Notes under the pieces: model-generated
What the model was told of the DNA's origin: nothing
What the model saw: only the letters and a program-made list of their open reading frames with translations
The model's database searches: none
Part shown: positions 23,507-30,494 of the stretch, one piece after another
Layout of the letters: each line of letters begins with the position of its first letter
How positions within the stretch are numbered: the stretch's first letter is position 1
From: Streptomyces phytophilus
GTDB taxonomy: Bacteria > Actinomycetota > Actinomycetes > Streptomycetales > Streptomycetaceae
Assembly: GCF_013870535.1 (NCBI RefSeq)
Contig: NZ_JACBXC010000005.1
Span: forward strand, 1 to 39,211
DNA: 39,211 nucleotides
Reading direction: 5' to 3'
Position numbers and translations under genes: made by a program

Positions 23507-24576
23507 AGGTAACCCGGCGACTCTTATGTGCTGCCACGATGGCACTGGGCCTGGTGTTTGCCAGCGTGGCCCCGGCCCACGCCAACAAGGATTTCGATGG
23601 GCGAAACGAGGGGGATGGCAAAGAGTTTACCGATGGGGACGCGGCTGGGCAGATGTTGGATGCCGGCGCGGGCGGGATCGTGGTCGACGACTCGGCCAAC
23701 GGGTCCGGAGGCGGTGGCTCGGGTGGTTCCGGTGGGGCGTTGGATCCGGTGGGGGACTGGTCGCCGCCGCCGTGCTGGTACGTGCCGATGTACACGCCGA
23801 AGCAGTTGAAGAAGGAGCGGGAGCACACCTGGTCGTTGGGCTCCACCGGCAGTGAGTTCGACAACATGCAGCGGGACAAGTACGTAGCCGGCGGGGACAC
23901 GCCGGGAACGTACAAGAACTTCAACATGGCCAAGACCGGCGAGGGCTACTGGTGGGACGGCTACGTGCCGGAAGGAGGTGGGGGCGTCCCGGGGGCGCTG
24001 GAGTGCGATGACGGGCCGTTCTGGGTGGACGAGGGTGACCCGCCGCCGGCCCAGTACGCGAACGCGGTGACGCCGGAGATCCTCGCCGGGATCGCGTACG
24101 ACCGTATCCGCGTGCCGGACATCGAGATCAGCCTCAAGCCCGACGCGCAGAGGGCGCAGAAGGTGAACCTCCCGACCTGGGCCTGGCTGGACGCCGCCAC
24201 CTTCGAGCCGGTTTCCGTCACCGCCGAGGTGCCGGTGCTGGGCCTGTGGGCCAGGACGACCGCCACCCCGGTCTCGCTCACCCTCGACCCCGGCACCGAC
24301 GATGTCGAGCTGCACCCTTCCTCGGGCACCTGCCCCATCGACGACGACGGCTCCATCGGCACCCCGTACACCTCCGGATCGGAGGAGGAGACGCCGCCGT
24401 GCGGGCTGACCTACCTGCGTGCCACGCCGGACGGTGAGACCTACCCGTTCCGCGCGACGATCAACTGGTCCATCGAATGGGAAGGCTCGGGCGGCACCGG
24501 CGGCGATCTGCCCGACGGCTCCTTCGGCGCGACCACCGAACTGGAGGTCGACGAGATCCAGTCCGTCGTCCGATGA
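23494..24576 (+). CDS. Secreted protein of unknown function with a TTA codon
   Basis: A 360-residue exported protein. A Sec signal peptide (KVTRR, a hydrophobic core, then APAHA at about residue 30) is followed by an Asp/Gly-rich stretch and a GGGGSGGSGG linker near residue 75. The mature domain has a WYVPMYTPKQLKKERE segment, several Trp/Tyr-rich stretches and a beta-sandwich-like C-terminal half (VSVTAEVPVLGLWARTTATPVSLTL). Cysteines occur in spaced pairs that could form disulfides. I do not recognise the family. Codon 11 is TTA (23524-23526), inside the signal peptide. It overlaps the lipoprotein by 13 bases. GTG 23494 has AAAGGGGGG upstream; GTG 23503 is an alternative. Confidence 0.85.
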   Translation: MSAVKVTRRLLCAATMALGLVFASVAPAHANKDFDGRNEGDGKEFTDGDAAGQMLDAGAGGIVVDDSANGSGGGGSGGSGGALDPVGDWSPPPCWYVPMYTPKQLKKEREHTWSLGSTGSEFDNMQRDKYVAGGDTPGTYKNFNMAKTGEGYWWDGYVPEGGGGVPGALECDDGPFWVDEGDPPPAQYANAVTPEILAGIAYDRIRVPDIEISLKPDAQRAQKVNLPTWAWLDAATFEPVSVTAEVPVLGLWARTTATPVSLTLDPGTDDVELHPSSGTCPIDDDGSIGTPYTSGSEEETPPCGLTYLRATPDGETYPFRATINWSIEWEGSGGTGGDLPDGSFGATTELEVDEIQSVVR

Positions 24577-24595
24577 CACGGGTCAGGAGGGGTAC

Positions 24596-24910
24596 GTGAG
24601 CGATCTGTACGTGGACATGGAGACTCTCGACCGGGTCCGGCGCAACATCGAGCGCATATCGGAGTTGATGAAGCGGCCGGGGCGGGAGATGGAGGACGTC
24701 GACGGCTGGTCGATGGGTGTGGATGCGCTGGCTCGTCGAATGGATGACTTCGGGGACGAGTGGTCGTACGGCATCGGGCAGATCGAAAAGTTCTCGGACG
24801 CCGCGTCGGAAGCCCTGTTGAAGGTCAAGCAGGAGTTTCAGCGGGTGGACGGTGAGCTTGCCGACGCGCTCCCGCGAACGCGCTCCCAGGCCCGCGGGGG
24901 GCGCAAGTGA
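24596..24910 (+). CDS. WXG100-like (ESAT-6-like) small helical protein
   Basis: A 104-residue, almost wholly helical protein with no signal peptide. This size and shape fit the WXG100 superfamily of type VII secretion substrates: two helices separated by a turn at about residues 36-41 (DGWSMG, W38). A second aromatic patch, DEWSYG (W56), lies in the second half, followed by a long charged helix (KFSDAASEALLKVKQEFQRV) and a basic tail. The canonical W-x-G spacing is not exact, so the assignment is by length, helicity, Trp-turn placement and the WXG-containing neighbour. GTG 24596 follows AGGAGGGG. It lies 19 bases after the secreted protein and overlaps the next gene by 4 bases (GTGA). Confidence 0.8.
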   Translation: MSDLYVDMETLDRVRRNIERISELMKRPGREMEDVDGWSMGVDALARRMDDFGDEWSYGIGQIEKFSDAASEALLKVKQEFQRVDGELADALPRTRSQARGGRK

Positions 24911-26139
24911 GTGAGTTACGGCCGGCCGACTTCTCCTCCCTCGGGTTCATGCCCTGCCCGGGTGATGTGGAAGGCGCTGAGGACGTCGCGAAAGTGGTGC
25001 GGCGGACGGCACGGGCGCTTTCGGAGATCTGCCACGTGTTGCACGGGACCGGCCCCGGCGACTGGAAAGGCAAGGCGGCGGAGGCTTTCCGGGAGAAGTT
25101 CGATGACGACTTCCGGCCCAAGATGGACGAGGCCCGTGACTCCTTCGGCATGGCCGCCACCGCCCTGGAGGGCTGGGCTGAGTACATGCGCGTCGAGCAG
25201 GCTACGGCACGTCAGTTGGAGCGGGAGGCCGAGGACGCCGAGCGCGAACTGAGCAAGGCGCTACGCAGGCTGGCCGCGGCCACCGATGACGAGCCCCCTG
25301 CCGAGGGCTCCCCGGACCGATACCGGAAAGCCAGCACGGCAGGGGCCAAGCCCGATCGGGCCGACGAGGAGGGACAGCGCCGAGAGGCGCAGGGTGCGGT
25401 CGACGACGCGTCCGTGCAGCTGGAAGACGTGCGGCGCCGCGCCCGCTCCCTCGCCGACGACTACCGGGCCGAGGGCCAGATGGTCGCGAACCGCCTCCGC
25501 GGCGCAATGGAGATCGCCCCTGACGAACCGGGGCTGTTCGACAAGATCGCCGACACGATCAGCGATCTGTCCGGCTCGTTCGGCGAGTACCTGGAGACGG
25601 TGACAGAGGGCATCGCGAAGCTCGCCGACGACGTCATCCAGTGGGTGGAGGACCACGCCGCCAACATCGCTGCGATCGGAGATGTGTTCGCGGCCGTCAG
25701 CGCTGTTCTCGGGGCTGTCTCCATGGCGTTCTACGCCGCGGCATGGGTGACTCGGGTTCCGCACCTCGCACTGGTCGGTGGTGCCATTGGCCAAGCTGCG
25801 GCCGGCACGGCGACGATTGCTTTCGCTGCGCACAGCGTGGCTCGGATAGCCGGTGCCGACGTTTCGGACCGCACGCTTGCGCAGGATGCCGTAGGCGCTG
25901 TCCCGTTTGGGGCGAACGTGAGGTTCATTGGGAATACCGGACAAGCCATCGCGAGGAGTTCGCATGCCTCAGGTGCGTCCAATCTGGGATTGGCCGACTC
26001 CTGGCTCGGGCTGTACACGAACCCGCAGGTCTTTGAGAACTTCGTGCCGAAGGGTAACCGACAGAAAGCAGAGATGTTCCTGCCCGGGGGAGCCGGCGCG
26101 ATGCTTGTCGGCTTCGAGAATGCATGGAAGTCGGCCTGA
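24907..26139 (+). CDS. Large WXG-domain protein with coiled coil and hydrophobic C-terminal half
   Basis: A 410-residue protein whose N-terminal ~95 residues are ESX/WXG-like, with a true W53-K54-G55 in GDWKGKAAEAFREKF. A charged coiled coil spans about 95-200 (REAEDAERELSKAL, then DDASVQLEDVRRRARSLADDYRAEG). An amphipathic stretch then leads to an Ala/Gly-rich hydrophobic block at about 250-310, which could insert in membranes. The last ~90 residues (from AQDAVGAVPFGANVRF) match no toxin domain that I recognise. The layout resembles type VII polymorphic-toxin or LXG-like effectors, but no activity can be assigned. Codon 4 is TTA (24916-24918), a bldA signature. GC content and codon bias drop towards the 3' end. 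It overlaps the next gene by 16 bases. Confidence 0.82.
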   Translation: MSELRPADFSSLGFMPCPGDVEGAEDVAKVVRRTARALSEICHVLHGTGPGDWKGKAAEAFREKFDDDFRPKMDEARDSFGMAATALEGWAEYMRVEQATARQLEREAEDAERELSKALRRLAAATDDEPPAEGSPDRYRKASTAGAKPDRADEEGQRREAQGAVDDASVQLEDVRRRARSLADDYRAEGQMVANRLRGAMEIAPDEPGLFDKIADTISDLSGSFGEYLETVTEGIAKLADDVIQWVEDHAANIAAIGDVFAAVSAVLGAVSMAFYAAAWVTRVPHLALVGGAIGQAAAGTATIAFAAHSVARIAGADVSDRTLAQDAVGAVPFGANVRFIGNTGQAIARSSHASGASNLGLADSWLGLYTNPQVFENFVPKGNRQKAEMFLPGGAGAMLVGFENAWKSA

Positions 26140-26765
26140 AGGTCGTGAAAGGGGATCACGGGGTCGTGGATGACGAGGAGATCATCAGCCACTTCGACGG
26201 TCGCGCGACCTTCGACATTACGATCTCTAACAGTCGGGCCTGGGACGTACCGAAGATCATCGATATGGCCTACGAGTTCGGCTATACGTTCAGGTTCGTC
26301 TACTACGGTCCGGGAATCCAGCGGCTTGTGTTCGAGCGTGACGACGGGGAGCACGGACGTTCCAGGGCTTGGTGGTCCGTCAACCACTACCGTCAGCATG
26401 GGGTTTGGGGGCGCCCGCAACCGCGGGTCCCACTCCCTGTACACATGGGCCCCCGTATCGACCCGTTGGAAGCGGCCAAGGCGCGTTACGCCCTGGGCAT
26501 GCTTCGGAACAAGGCATGGGGTCTGCGCGTGTCAGCAATTCTCGCTGCACTGATCGCGATCGCCGTCTGGAATCTTCGCGCCAGGGCAGAGGTTATCATC
26601 CCGATCTTGCTCGTCGGGGTCCCATTCGTCCTCGTCGGAGCACTCACGCCATGGTTGCCCAGTAAGCGTCTCAGACGGCATCAGCAGACGGTGGAGACAT
26701 TCGAGCTGCAGCAGGCGGTTGAGCGGGGATTCATCCCGCCCCCGTCGCCTCATAACGGAGATTGA
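26124..26765 (+). CDS. Two-helix membrane protein of unknown function
   Basis: A 213-residue protein. The N-terminal ~125 residues are soluble and mixed alpha/beta (FDGRATFDITISNSRAWDV, YEFGYTFRFVYYGPGIQRL). Two membrane helices follow at about 133-150 (GLRVSAILAALIAIAVWNL) and 156-177 (VIIPILLVGVPFVLVGAL), and then a short basic cytoplasmic tail. Its start lies inside the previous gene, so the two are probably coupled. That position makes an immunity, anchoring or chaperone partner of the WXG-domain protein conceivable, but this is only context. Codon use is noticeably less GC-biased than in the neighbours, which suggests transfer. The ATG at 26124 is the only start that fits the overlap well. 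Confidence 0.75.
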   Translation: MEVGLKVVKGDHGVVDDEEIISHFDGRATFDITISNSRAWDVPKIIDMAYEFGYTFRFVYYGPGIQRLVFERDDGEHGRSRAWWSVNHYRQHGVWGRPQPRVPLPVHMGPRIDPLEAAKARYALGMLRNKAWGLRVSAILAALIAIAVWNLRARAEVIIPILLVGVPFVLVGALTPWLPSKRLRRHQQTVETFELQQAVERGFIPPPSPHNGD

Positions 26766-26776
26766 GGGCGTACCCC

Positions 26777-27394
26777 ATGGCATTGGTGACCTTCGAGGTT
26801 CCTGCGGGCTATGGCCAGATTCCTGTCGGGTTGACTCTGGCCCAGGCCCGCGAGTTCGTGACCGGCCCTGCTGCTGCGATAGGAGTTGCGGGCGACGCAG
26901 CGGAGAACCAAACGGTTCAGCTGCAGCAGTGGTCTGCTGCGTTGCAAGCCCTCGGTGCCATGTACGCGGGGGCGTACTGGCCGGGGGAGGGGGACCAGTC
27001 GCGGTTCGGCGTTCTGCTCGTGGCTGCTCAGCCTCTCGCCTACGGTGACGCTCATCTCGCCTCGCGAGGATTCCCGCATGCTCTGCGCGGCCCCGAGGAC
27101 GATGCGATAGCCGCCAAGCCGTTCGACTTACCCTGCGGGCCGGCGTCCGTCTTCGCACGGCAGATCGGCCTGTCGGCGGAGGGGGAGCGGTCCGCCGCTG
27201 AGGGCGGTGCTGTGGTGCCGGCCGGTGAACTCCAAGCGTTCGTACCGGTGCCCCGGGAGTTGTCGGCCGGCCGTGAGGAGATGGTCGTGGTCGCTGTCCA
27301 GACGCCGGATCTGGACCACTGGGACATGTACGCGCGGCACCTCGTGCTCCTGTTGAAGAGCATCCAGTTCGACGAGGAGCCCAGGAGCGACTGA
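26777..27394 (+). CDS. Protein of unknown function with a TTA codon, last in the WXG cassette
   Basis: A 205-residue soluble protein without signal peptide or membrane helix. It starts MALVTFEVPAGYGQIPVGL, has an Ala/Gly-rich middle and ends with MVVVAVQTPDLDHWDMYARHLVLLLKSIQF. This alpha/beta pattern would suit a cytosolic binding protein, possibly a chaperone for the WXG proteins; that is an inference from context only. Codon 118 is TTA (27128-27130). ATG 26777 has GAGGG 8 bases upstream and lies 11 bases past the previous stop; a TTG at 26762 is less likely. It is the last gene before the gap at 27395. Confidence 0.75.
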   Translation: MALVTFEVPAGYGQIPVGLTLAQAREFVTGPAAAIGVAGDAAENQTVQLQQWSAALQALGAMYAGAYWPGEGDQSRFGVLLVAAQPLAYGDAHLASRGFPHALRGPEDDAIAAKPFDLPCGPASVFARQIGLSAEGERSAAEGGAVVPAGELQAFVPVPRELSAGREEMVVVAVQTPDLDHWDMYARHLVLLLKSIQFDEEPRSD

Positions 27395-27438
27395 CGGACG
27401 TGGGCACCCAGCTCCTGCGGTAGAGCGCGGAAAGCGGT

Positions 27439-27467
27439 TTGAGCGGGGTGGTGTTGGGGGCTACCGT
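27439..27467 (+). promoter_or_regulatory. Promoter of the acetyltransferase-IF-1 unit
   Basis: TTGAGC at 27439-27444, a 17-base spacer and TACCGT at 27462-27467. The transcript would start near 27474, leaving a 140-base leader with a short ORF and a stem-loop. Confidence 0.6.
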
Positions 27468-27506
27468 CGTGGTGGACCGTGGAGTCGGCTTGTGGAGGTG
27501 AGACCC

Positions 27507-27560
27507 GTGAACGCAGTTATCCGTGGGTGCTCCCTCGATCCGTCACGGTCCGGCGGCTGA
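27507..27560 (+). CDS. Short upstream ORF (17 residues) in the acetyltransferase leader
   Basis: GTG at 27507 is preceded by GGAGGTGAG at ideal spacing and opens a 17-codon frame, MNAVIRGCSLDPSRSGG, ending at TGA 27558-27560. It stops 55 bases before the acetyltransferase start. CCTCGATC inside it (27533-27540) can pair with GATCGAGG (27587-27594) just before the acetyltransferase ribosome binding site. It could be a leader peptide that governs access to that site. It is too short for composition tests, so translation is uncertain. Confidence 0.45.
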   Translation: MNAVIRGCSLDPSRSGG

Positions 27561-27615
27561 CGTTCGGTGTCGCCGGGAGCGCCTGAGATCGAGGCACTCC
27601 TGGAGGGAGACGCCG

Positions 27616-28410
27616 ATGGATGCGAAGCCTTTCCTCTCCGGCCTGAGCGGCAGCGCGGTGACGATCACGCGTGTCGCGGACAGGCAATGGCAGGCACTGG
27701 ATGACGACCTGGTCGTCGGCAGCGGGTACGCGGAGTACCGGGCCGACGGCCGTTTGTTCGTCGGTATCGACGCCTGGCACGCGGACACCTTCGACCGCAT
27801 CGCCGGGGCGATGCTGCCGGAACTGCCCGCGCCGCTGTACACGGTGGTTGATGAAGCCGACGCCGCGATGACGGACGCCTGGCGGCGGGCCGGGTTCACG
27901 GTCGGGCGGCGCGAGTGGGAGTACGTCATGCCCACCGATCCGCAGGATACCGGGCTCGACGGCGTACTGCCGCCCGCCGGCGTGACGGTCCTTCCCGCCG
28001 GTGAGGCGGACGAGGGCCTGCTGCGGGCGGTGGACCGTACGATCCGGGACGAGGTCGAGGCGGCCGCCGGGTGGTGGCAGTCGATGCCCGCGGAGGTGAT
28101 CATCCGCCCCGCGGGCGACACAGTCGTCGACCCGGCGAAGTACGCGGTGGCCGCCGCGCCGGGCCGCTACCTCGGCCTGATCCGCGTGGTGACCGTGAAC
28201 CGGTCCCGCGTCGGGCTCGTCGCGGTACGGGCCGGCGAGCAGCGCCGCGGCATCGCGCGGGCGCTGCTGGCGCACGCCCTGGGGGCGCTGCACCGCTCCG
28301 GGACCACCGCGGCCTGGACCGAGGTCCACGAGTCCAACCGGGCGGCCACGGCGCTCTTCGAGGGCGTCGGCGCCCGGCCCGTGAGCAGCAACCTGGAGCT
28401 GGTCCGATGA
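27616..28410 (+). CDS. GNAT family N-acetyltransferase
   Basis: A 264-residue acetyl-CoA-dependent N-acetyltransferase. The C-terminal half holds the GNAT core: strand beta-4 [27 protein letters not shown] with the pyrophosphate-binding Q209-RRGIA loop, then [31 protein letters not shown]. The N-terminal ~110 residues ([35 protein letters not shown]) may be a second, degenerate GNAT-like lobe. The substrate is unknown. The ATG at 27616 follows GGAGGGAG. Its stop overlaps the IF-1 start (ATGA), so the two proteins are made in a coupled way; acetylation of a ribosomal or translation component is a tempting but unproven link. Confidence 0.9.
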   Translation: MDAKPFLSGLSGSAVTITRVADRQWQALDDDLVVGSGYAEYRADGRLFVGIDAWHADTFDRIAGAMLPELPAPLYTVVDEADAAMTDAWRRAGFTVGRREWEYVMPTDPQDTGLDGVLPPAGVTVLPAGEADEGLLRAVDRTIRDEVEAAAGWWQSMPAEVIIRPAGDTVVDPAKYAVAAAPGRYLGLIRVVTVNRSRVGLVAVRAGEQRRGIARALLAHALGALHRSGTTAAWTEVHESNRAATALFEGVGARPVSSNLELVR

Positions 28411-28631
28411 CGAAGGACAAGAACGTCATCGAGGCCGAGGGCCGGGTCGTGGAGTGCCTGCGCAGCGCCATGTTCACCGTGGAACTGGAGAACGGCCACC
28501 GGGTGCTCGCGCACATCAGCGGGAAGATGCGCAAGCACTACATCAGGATCAACCTGGAGGACCGGGTGCTGGTGGAGCTGCCGCCGTACGACCTGGCGCG
28601 CGGCCGGATCGTGTTCCGGTACCGCAACTAG
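28407..28631 (+). CDS. infA: Translation initiation factor IF-1, divergent second copy
   Basis: IF-1 is a one-domain OB-fold protein that binds the 30S A site during initiation. This 74-residue protein keeps the signature ([28 protein letters not shown]) and the C-terminal [18 protein letters not shown]. It differs from the canonical Streptomyces IF-1 that I recall in its N-terminus ([12 protein letters not shown] rather than MAKKQGAIEIEG), in Lys instead of Met in KMRKHYIR, and in the Asn tail. The canonical infA normally lies downstream of the S10/spc region, beyond this window, so this is probably a paralogue. It overlaps the acetyltransferase by 4 bases and ends before a strong terminator. 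Confidence 0.93.
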   Translation: MTKDKNVIEAEGRVVECLRSAMFTVELENGHRVLAHISGKMRKHYIRINLEDRVLVELPPYDLARGRIVFRYRN

Positions 28632-28641
28632 CGGGGTCGCA

Positions 28642-28674
28642 GGCCCCGGTCGCGGCGCTGCCGCGGCCGGGGCC
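28642..28674 (+). terminator. Terminator after the IF-1 paralogue
   Basis: A 15-bp stem (28642-28656 with 28660-28674, one G-U pair) with loop GCT, 10 bases after the IF-1 stop. Confidence 0.87.
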
Positions 28675-28713
28675 CGGCTACGGTGCGGGGGAGTGGCACG
28701 GAAGGGGTACGGG

Positions 28714-29436
28714 GTGGAGCTGGCCGGGGAGCTTCGCCGGCCGCGGACCGTCGAGGACGCGGTGGCGGAGCAGCAGCGGTTGCGGGGGCTCGTACGGGCC
28801 GAGTCCGTGGGCGACGCGGCGCGGTGGCGCACGGCGGCCGGGGTCGACGTGGCGTACGACGACGAGGCGGGGGTGTGTGCCGCTGCGGTCGCCGTGCTGG
28901 ATGCGGCGACTCTGGACGTGGTCGACTCGGTGACCGCCGTGTCGCGCATCGAGTTCCCGTACGTCTCGGGCCTGTTGGCCTTCCGGGAGATCCCCGCCGT
29001 CGTGGCGGCGCTGCGCGAGCTGGCCGCCGCGCCCGACGTGTTCGTGTGCGACGGCTACGGCATCGCCCACCCCCGCCGCGTCGGCCTGGCGAGCCACCTG
29101 GGGGTGCTGACGGGGATTCCGTCGTTCGGCGTGGCGAAGAACCCGCTGTACTTCCGGTGCGACGAGCCGGGGCCCGAGCGGGGCGCGTCGACGCCGCTGC
29201 TGGACGGGACGGAGGCGGTGGGGCGCGCTCTTCGTACGCAGACGGGCGTGAAGCCGGTGTACGTGTCCGCCGGCCATCTGGTCGGGGTGGACGACGCGTG
29301 TGCGGTCACGCTGCGACTGGCCCGGCGGTACCGCCTGCCCGAGACCACGCGGGCCGCGGACACGCTGTGCCGCCGGGCGCTGGCGCAAGCGGCAACAGCC
29401 CAGCCGCCGTCCGGCGGCGCGGCTTCGTCCGCGTAG
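28714..29436 (+). CDS. nfi: Endonuclease V (deoxyinosine 3'-endonuclease)
   Basis: Endonuclease V nicks DNA one base 3' of deoxyinosine, and in some organisms RNA at inosine, starting repair of deaminated adenine. At 240 residues it fits the family. Catalytic and binding motifs are AGVDVAYDD (D45), FPYVSGLLAFREIP with the wedge Pro-Tyr, VCDGYGIAHPRR (D113), GLASHLGVLTG and GVAKNPL (K142). I chose GTG 28714 because GGAAGGGG lies 6 bases upstream. GTG 28693 is the alternative: it lies 8 bases past a TACGGT -10-like box and could be a leaderless start. The C-terminal tail (TAQPPSGGAASSA) is low complexity. It converges on the GlxA-type regulator. Confidence 0.93.
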   Translation: MELAGELRRPRTVEDAVAEQQRLRGLVRAESVGDAARWRTAAGVDVAYDDEAGVCAAAVAVLDAATLDVVDSVTAVSRIEFPYVSGLLAFREIPAVVAALRELAAAPDVFVCDGYGIAHPRRVGLASHLGVLTGIPSFGVAKNPLYFRCDEPGPERGASTPLLDGTEAVGRALRTQTGVKPVYVSAGHLVGVDDACAVTLRLARRYRLPETTRAADTLCRRALAQAATAQPPSGGAASSA

Positions 29437-29484
29437 CCGCGGTGTGCGGTCCGGTCCGTCGCGAGCGGCGTGCCGGGCGCGGCC

Positions 29485-30423
29485 TCAGCGTGCGCCTGTG
29501 CGCGACCGGTCGAAGTGCGCGCGGTACGCCGTGGGGGTGAGGCCGACGTGGGCCGCCATGTGCTTGCGCAGCGAATCCGCGCTGCCCAGGCCGCTCTTCT
29601 CGGCCACCCGGTCCACCGGATGCCCGGTGGTCTCCAGCAGCTCCCTGGCCCGGTGGACGCGCCGTTGCAGCAGCCACTGCAGCGGGCTCAGCCCCGTCTC
29701 GGCGCGGAAGCGGCGGGTCAGGGTCCGTACGCTCGTACCGGCGTGGCGGGCCAGGTCCGTGAGCGTGAGCGGGAGGTCGAGGCGTTCGAGGGCCCACGCG
29801 CGCGTGGGCGCGAGGGACGTGCCGCGCTCGGGCGGCAGCGGGGTCTCGATGAACTGCGACTGGCCGCCGGGCCGTACGGGAGGGACGACCGCGAGCCGCG
29901 CGACGGTGTTCGCGACCGACGCCCCGTAGTCGACTCCGACCAGGTGCAGACAGAGATCGATCGCGGCCGCGGCACCGGCGGAGGTGTAGATGCCGCCGTC
30001 CTCGACGAAGAGGAGGTCGGGCTGCACGTCGACGGCCGGGAAGCGGCTCGCGAGGTCGTCGGCCATCCCCCAGTGGGTCGTCGCGCGGCGCCCGTCGAGC
30101 AGGCCGGCCTGCGCCAGGACGAACGCGCCGGTGCACAGGGACGCGATCCGCGCGCCGCCGGCGGCGGCCTTCCGCAGCGCCTCCAGAACCTCCGCGGGCG
30201 CCTCCCCGCCCCCGCTGCCGACGGCGATCACCGTGTCGGCGCCCGCCAGCGCCTCCAGGCCGTACGGGACGACGATGTCGGGCCCGCCGACGGTCCCCAT
30301 CGGCCCGGGGCGTGCCGCGCACACCCGCACCTCGTACTGCGGAACGCTGTGGAACACCATCAGCGGGATCGAGACGTCGAAGCTCAGCACGGGCGGCACG
30401 GCGACTGCGGCGATGCGGTGCAT
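29485..30423 (-). CDS. GlxA family transcriptional regulator (DJ-1/PfpI plus AraC HTH)
   Basis: A 312-residue regulator with two parts. Residues 1-170 form a DJ-1/PfpI (class I glutamine amidotransferase-like) domain with the nucleophile-elbow cysteine C97 in SLCTGAFVLAQAGLLDGRRATTHW. Residues from about 205 form an AraC/XylS domain with two helix-turn-helices: LTLTDLARHAGTSVRTLTRRFRAETG and VAEKSGLGSADSLRKHMAAHVGLTP. ATG 30423 has GGAGGA upstream. It is divergent from the epimerase-like gene with only 71 bases between starts, so that gene is the likely target. The effector is unknown. Confidence 0.92.
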   Translation of the reverse strand: MHRIAAVAVPPVLSFDVSIPLMVFHSVPQYEVRVCAARPGPMGTVGGPDIVVPYGLEALAGADTVIAVGSGGGEAPAEVLEALRKAAAGGARIASLCTGAFVLAQAGLLDGRRATTHWGMADDLASRFPAVDVQPDLLFVEDGGIYTSAGAAAAIDLCLHLVGVDYGASVANTVARLAVVPPVRPGGQSQFIETPLPPERGTSLAPTRAWALERLDLPLTLTDLARHAGTSVRTLTRRFRAETGLSPLQWLLQRRVHRARELLETTGHPVDRVAEKSGLGSADSLRKHMAAHVGLTPTAYRAHFDRSRTGAR

Positions 30424-30494
30424 GGCCTGATCCTCCGGACACTTGGCATTCCGGCCAGTATCGTACGGGGCCGCGCGGCGGCACCGTCGTCCGT
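30424..30494. promoter_or_regulatory. Divergent promoter region between the regulator and the epimerase-like gene
   Basis: 71 bases between two divergent starts. On the minus strand TACGAT (30460-30465) is a possible -10 for the regulator. On the plus strand TATCGT overlaps it at 30459-30464 with TTGGCA at 30443-30448, too close for a normal spacer. An operator for the GlxA protein is expected here, but I cannot define it. Confidence 0.45.
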
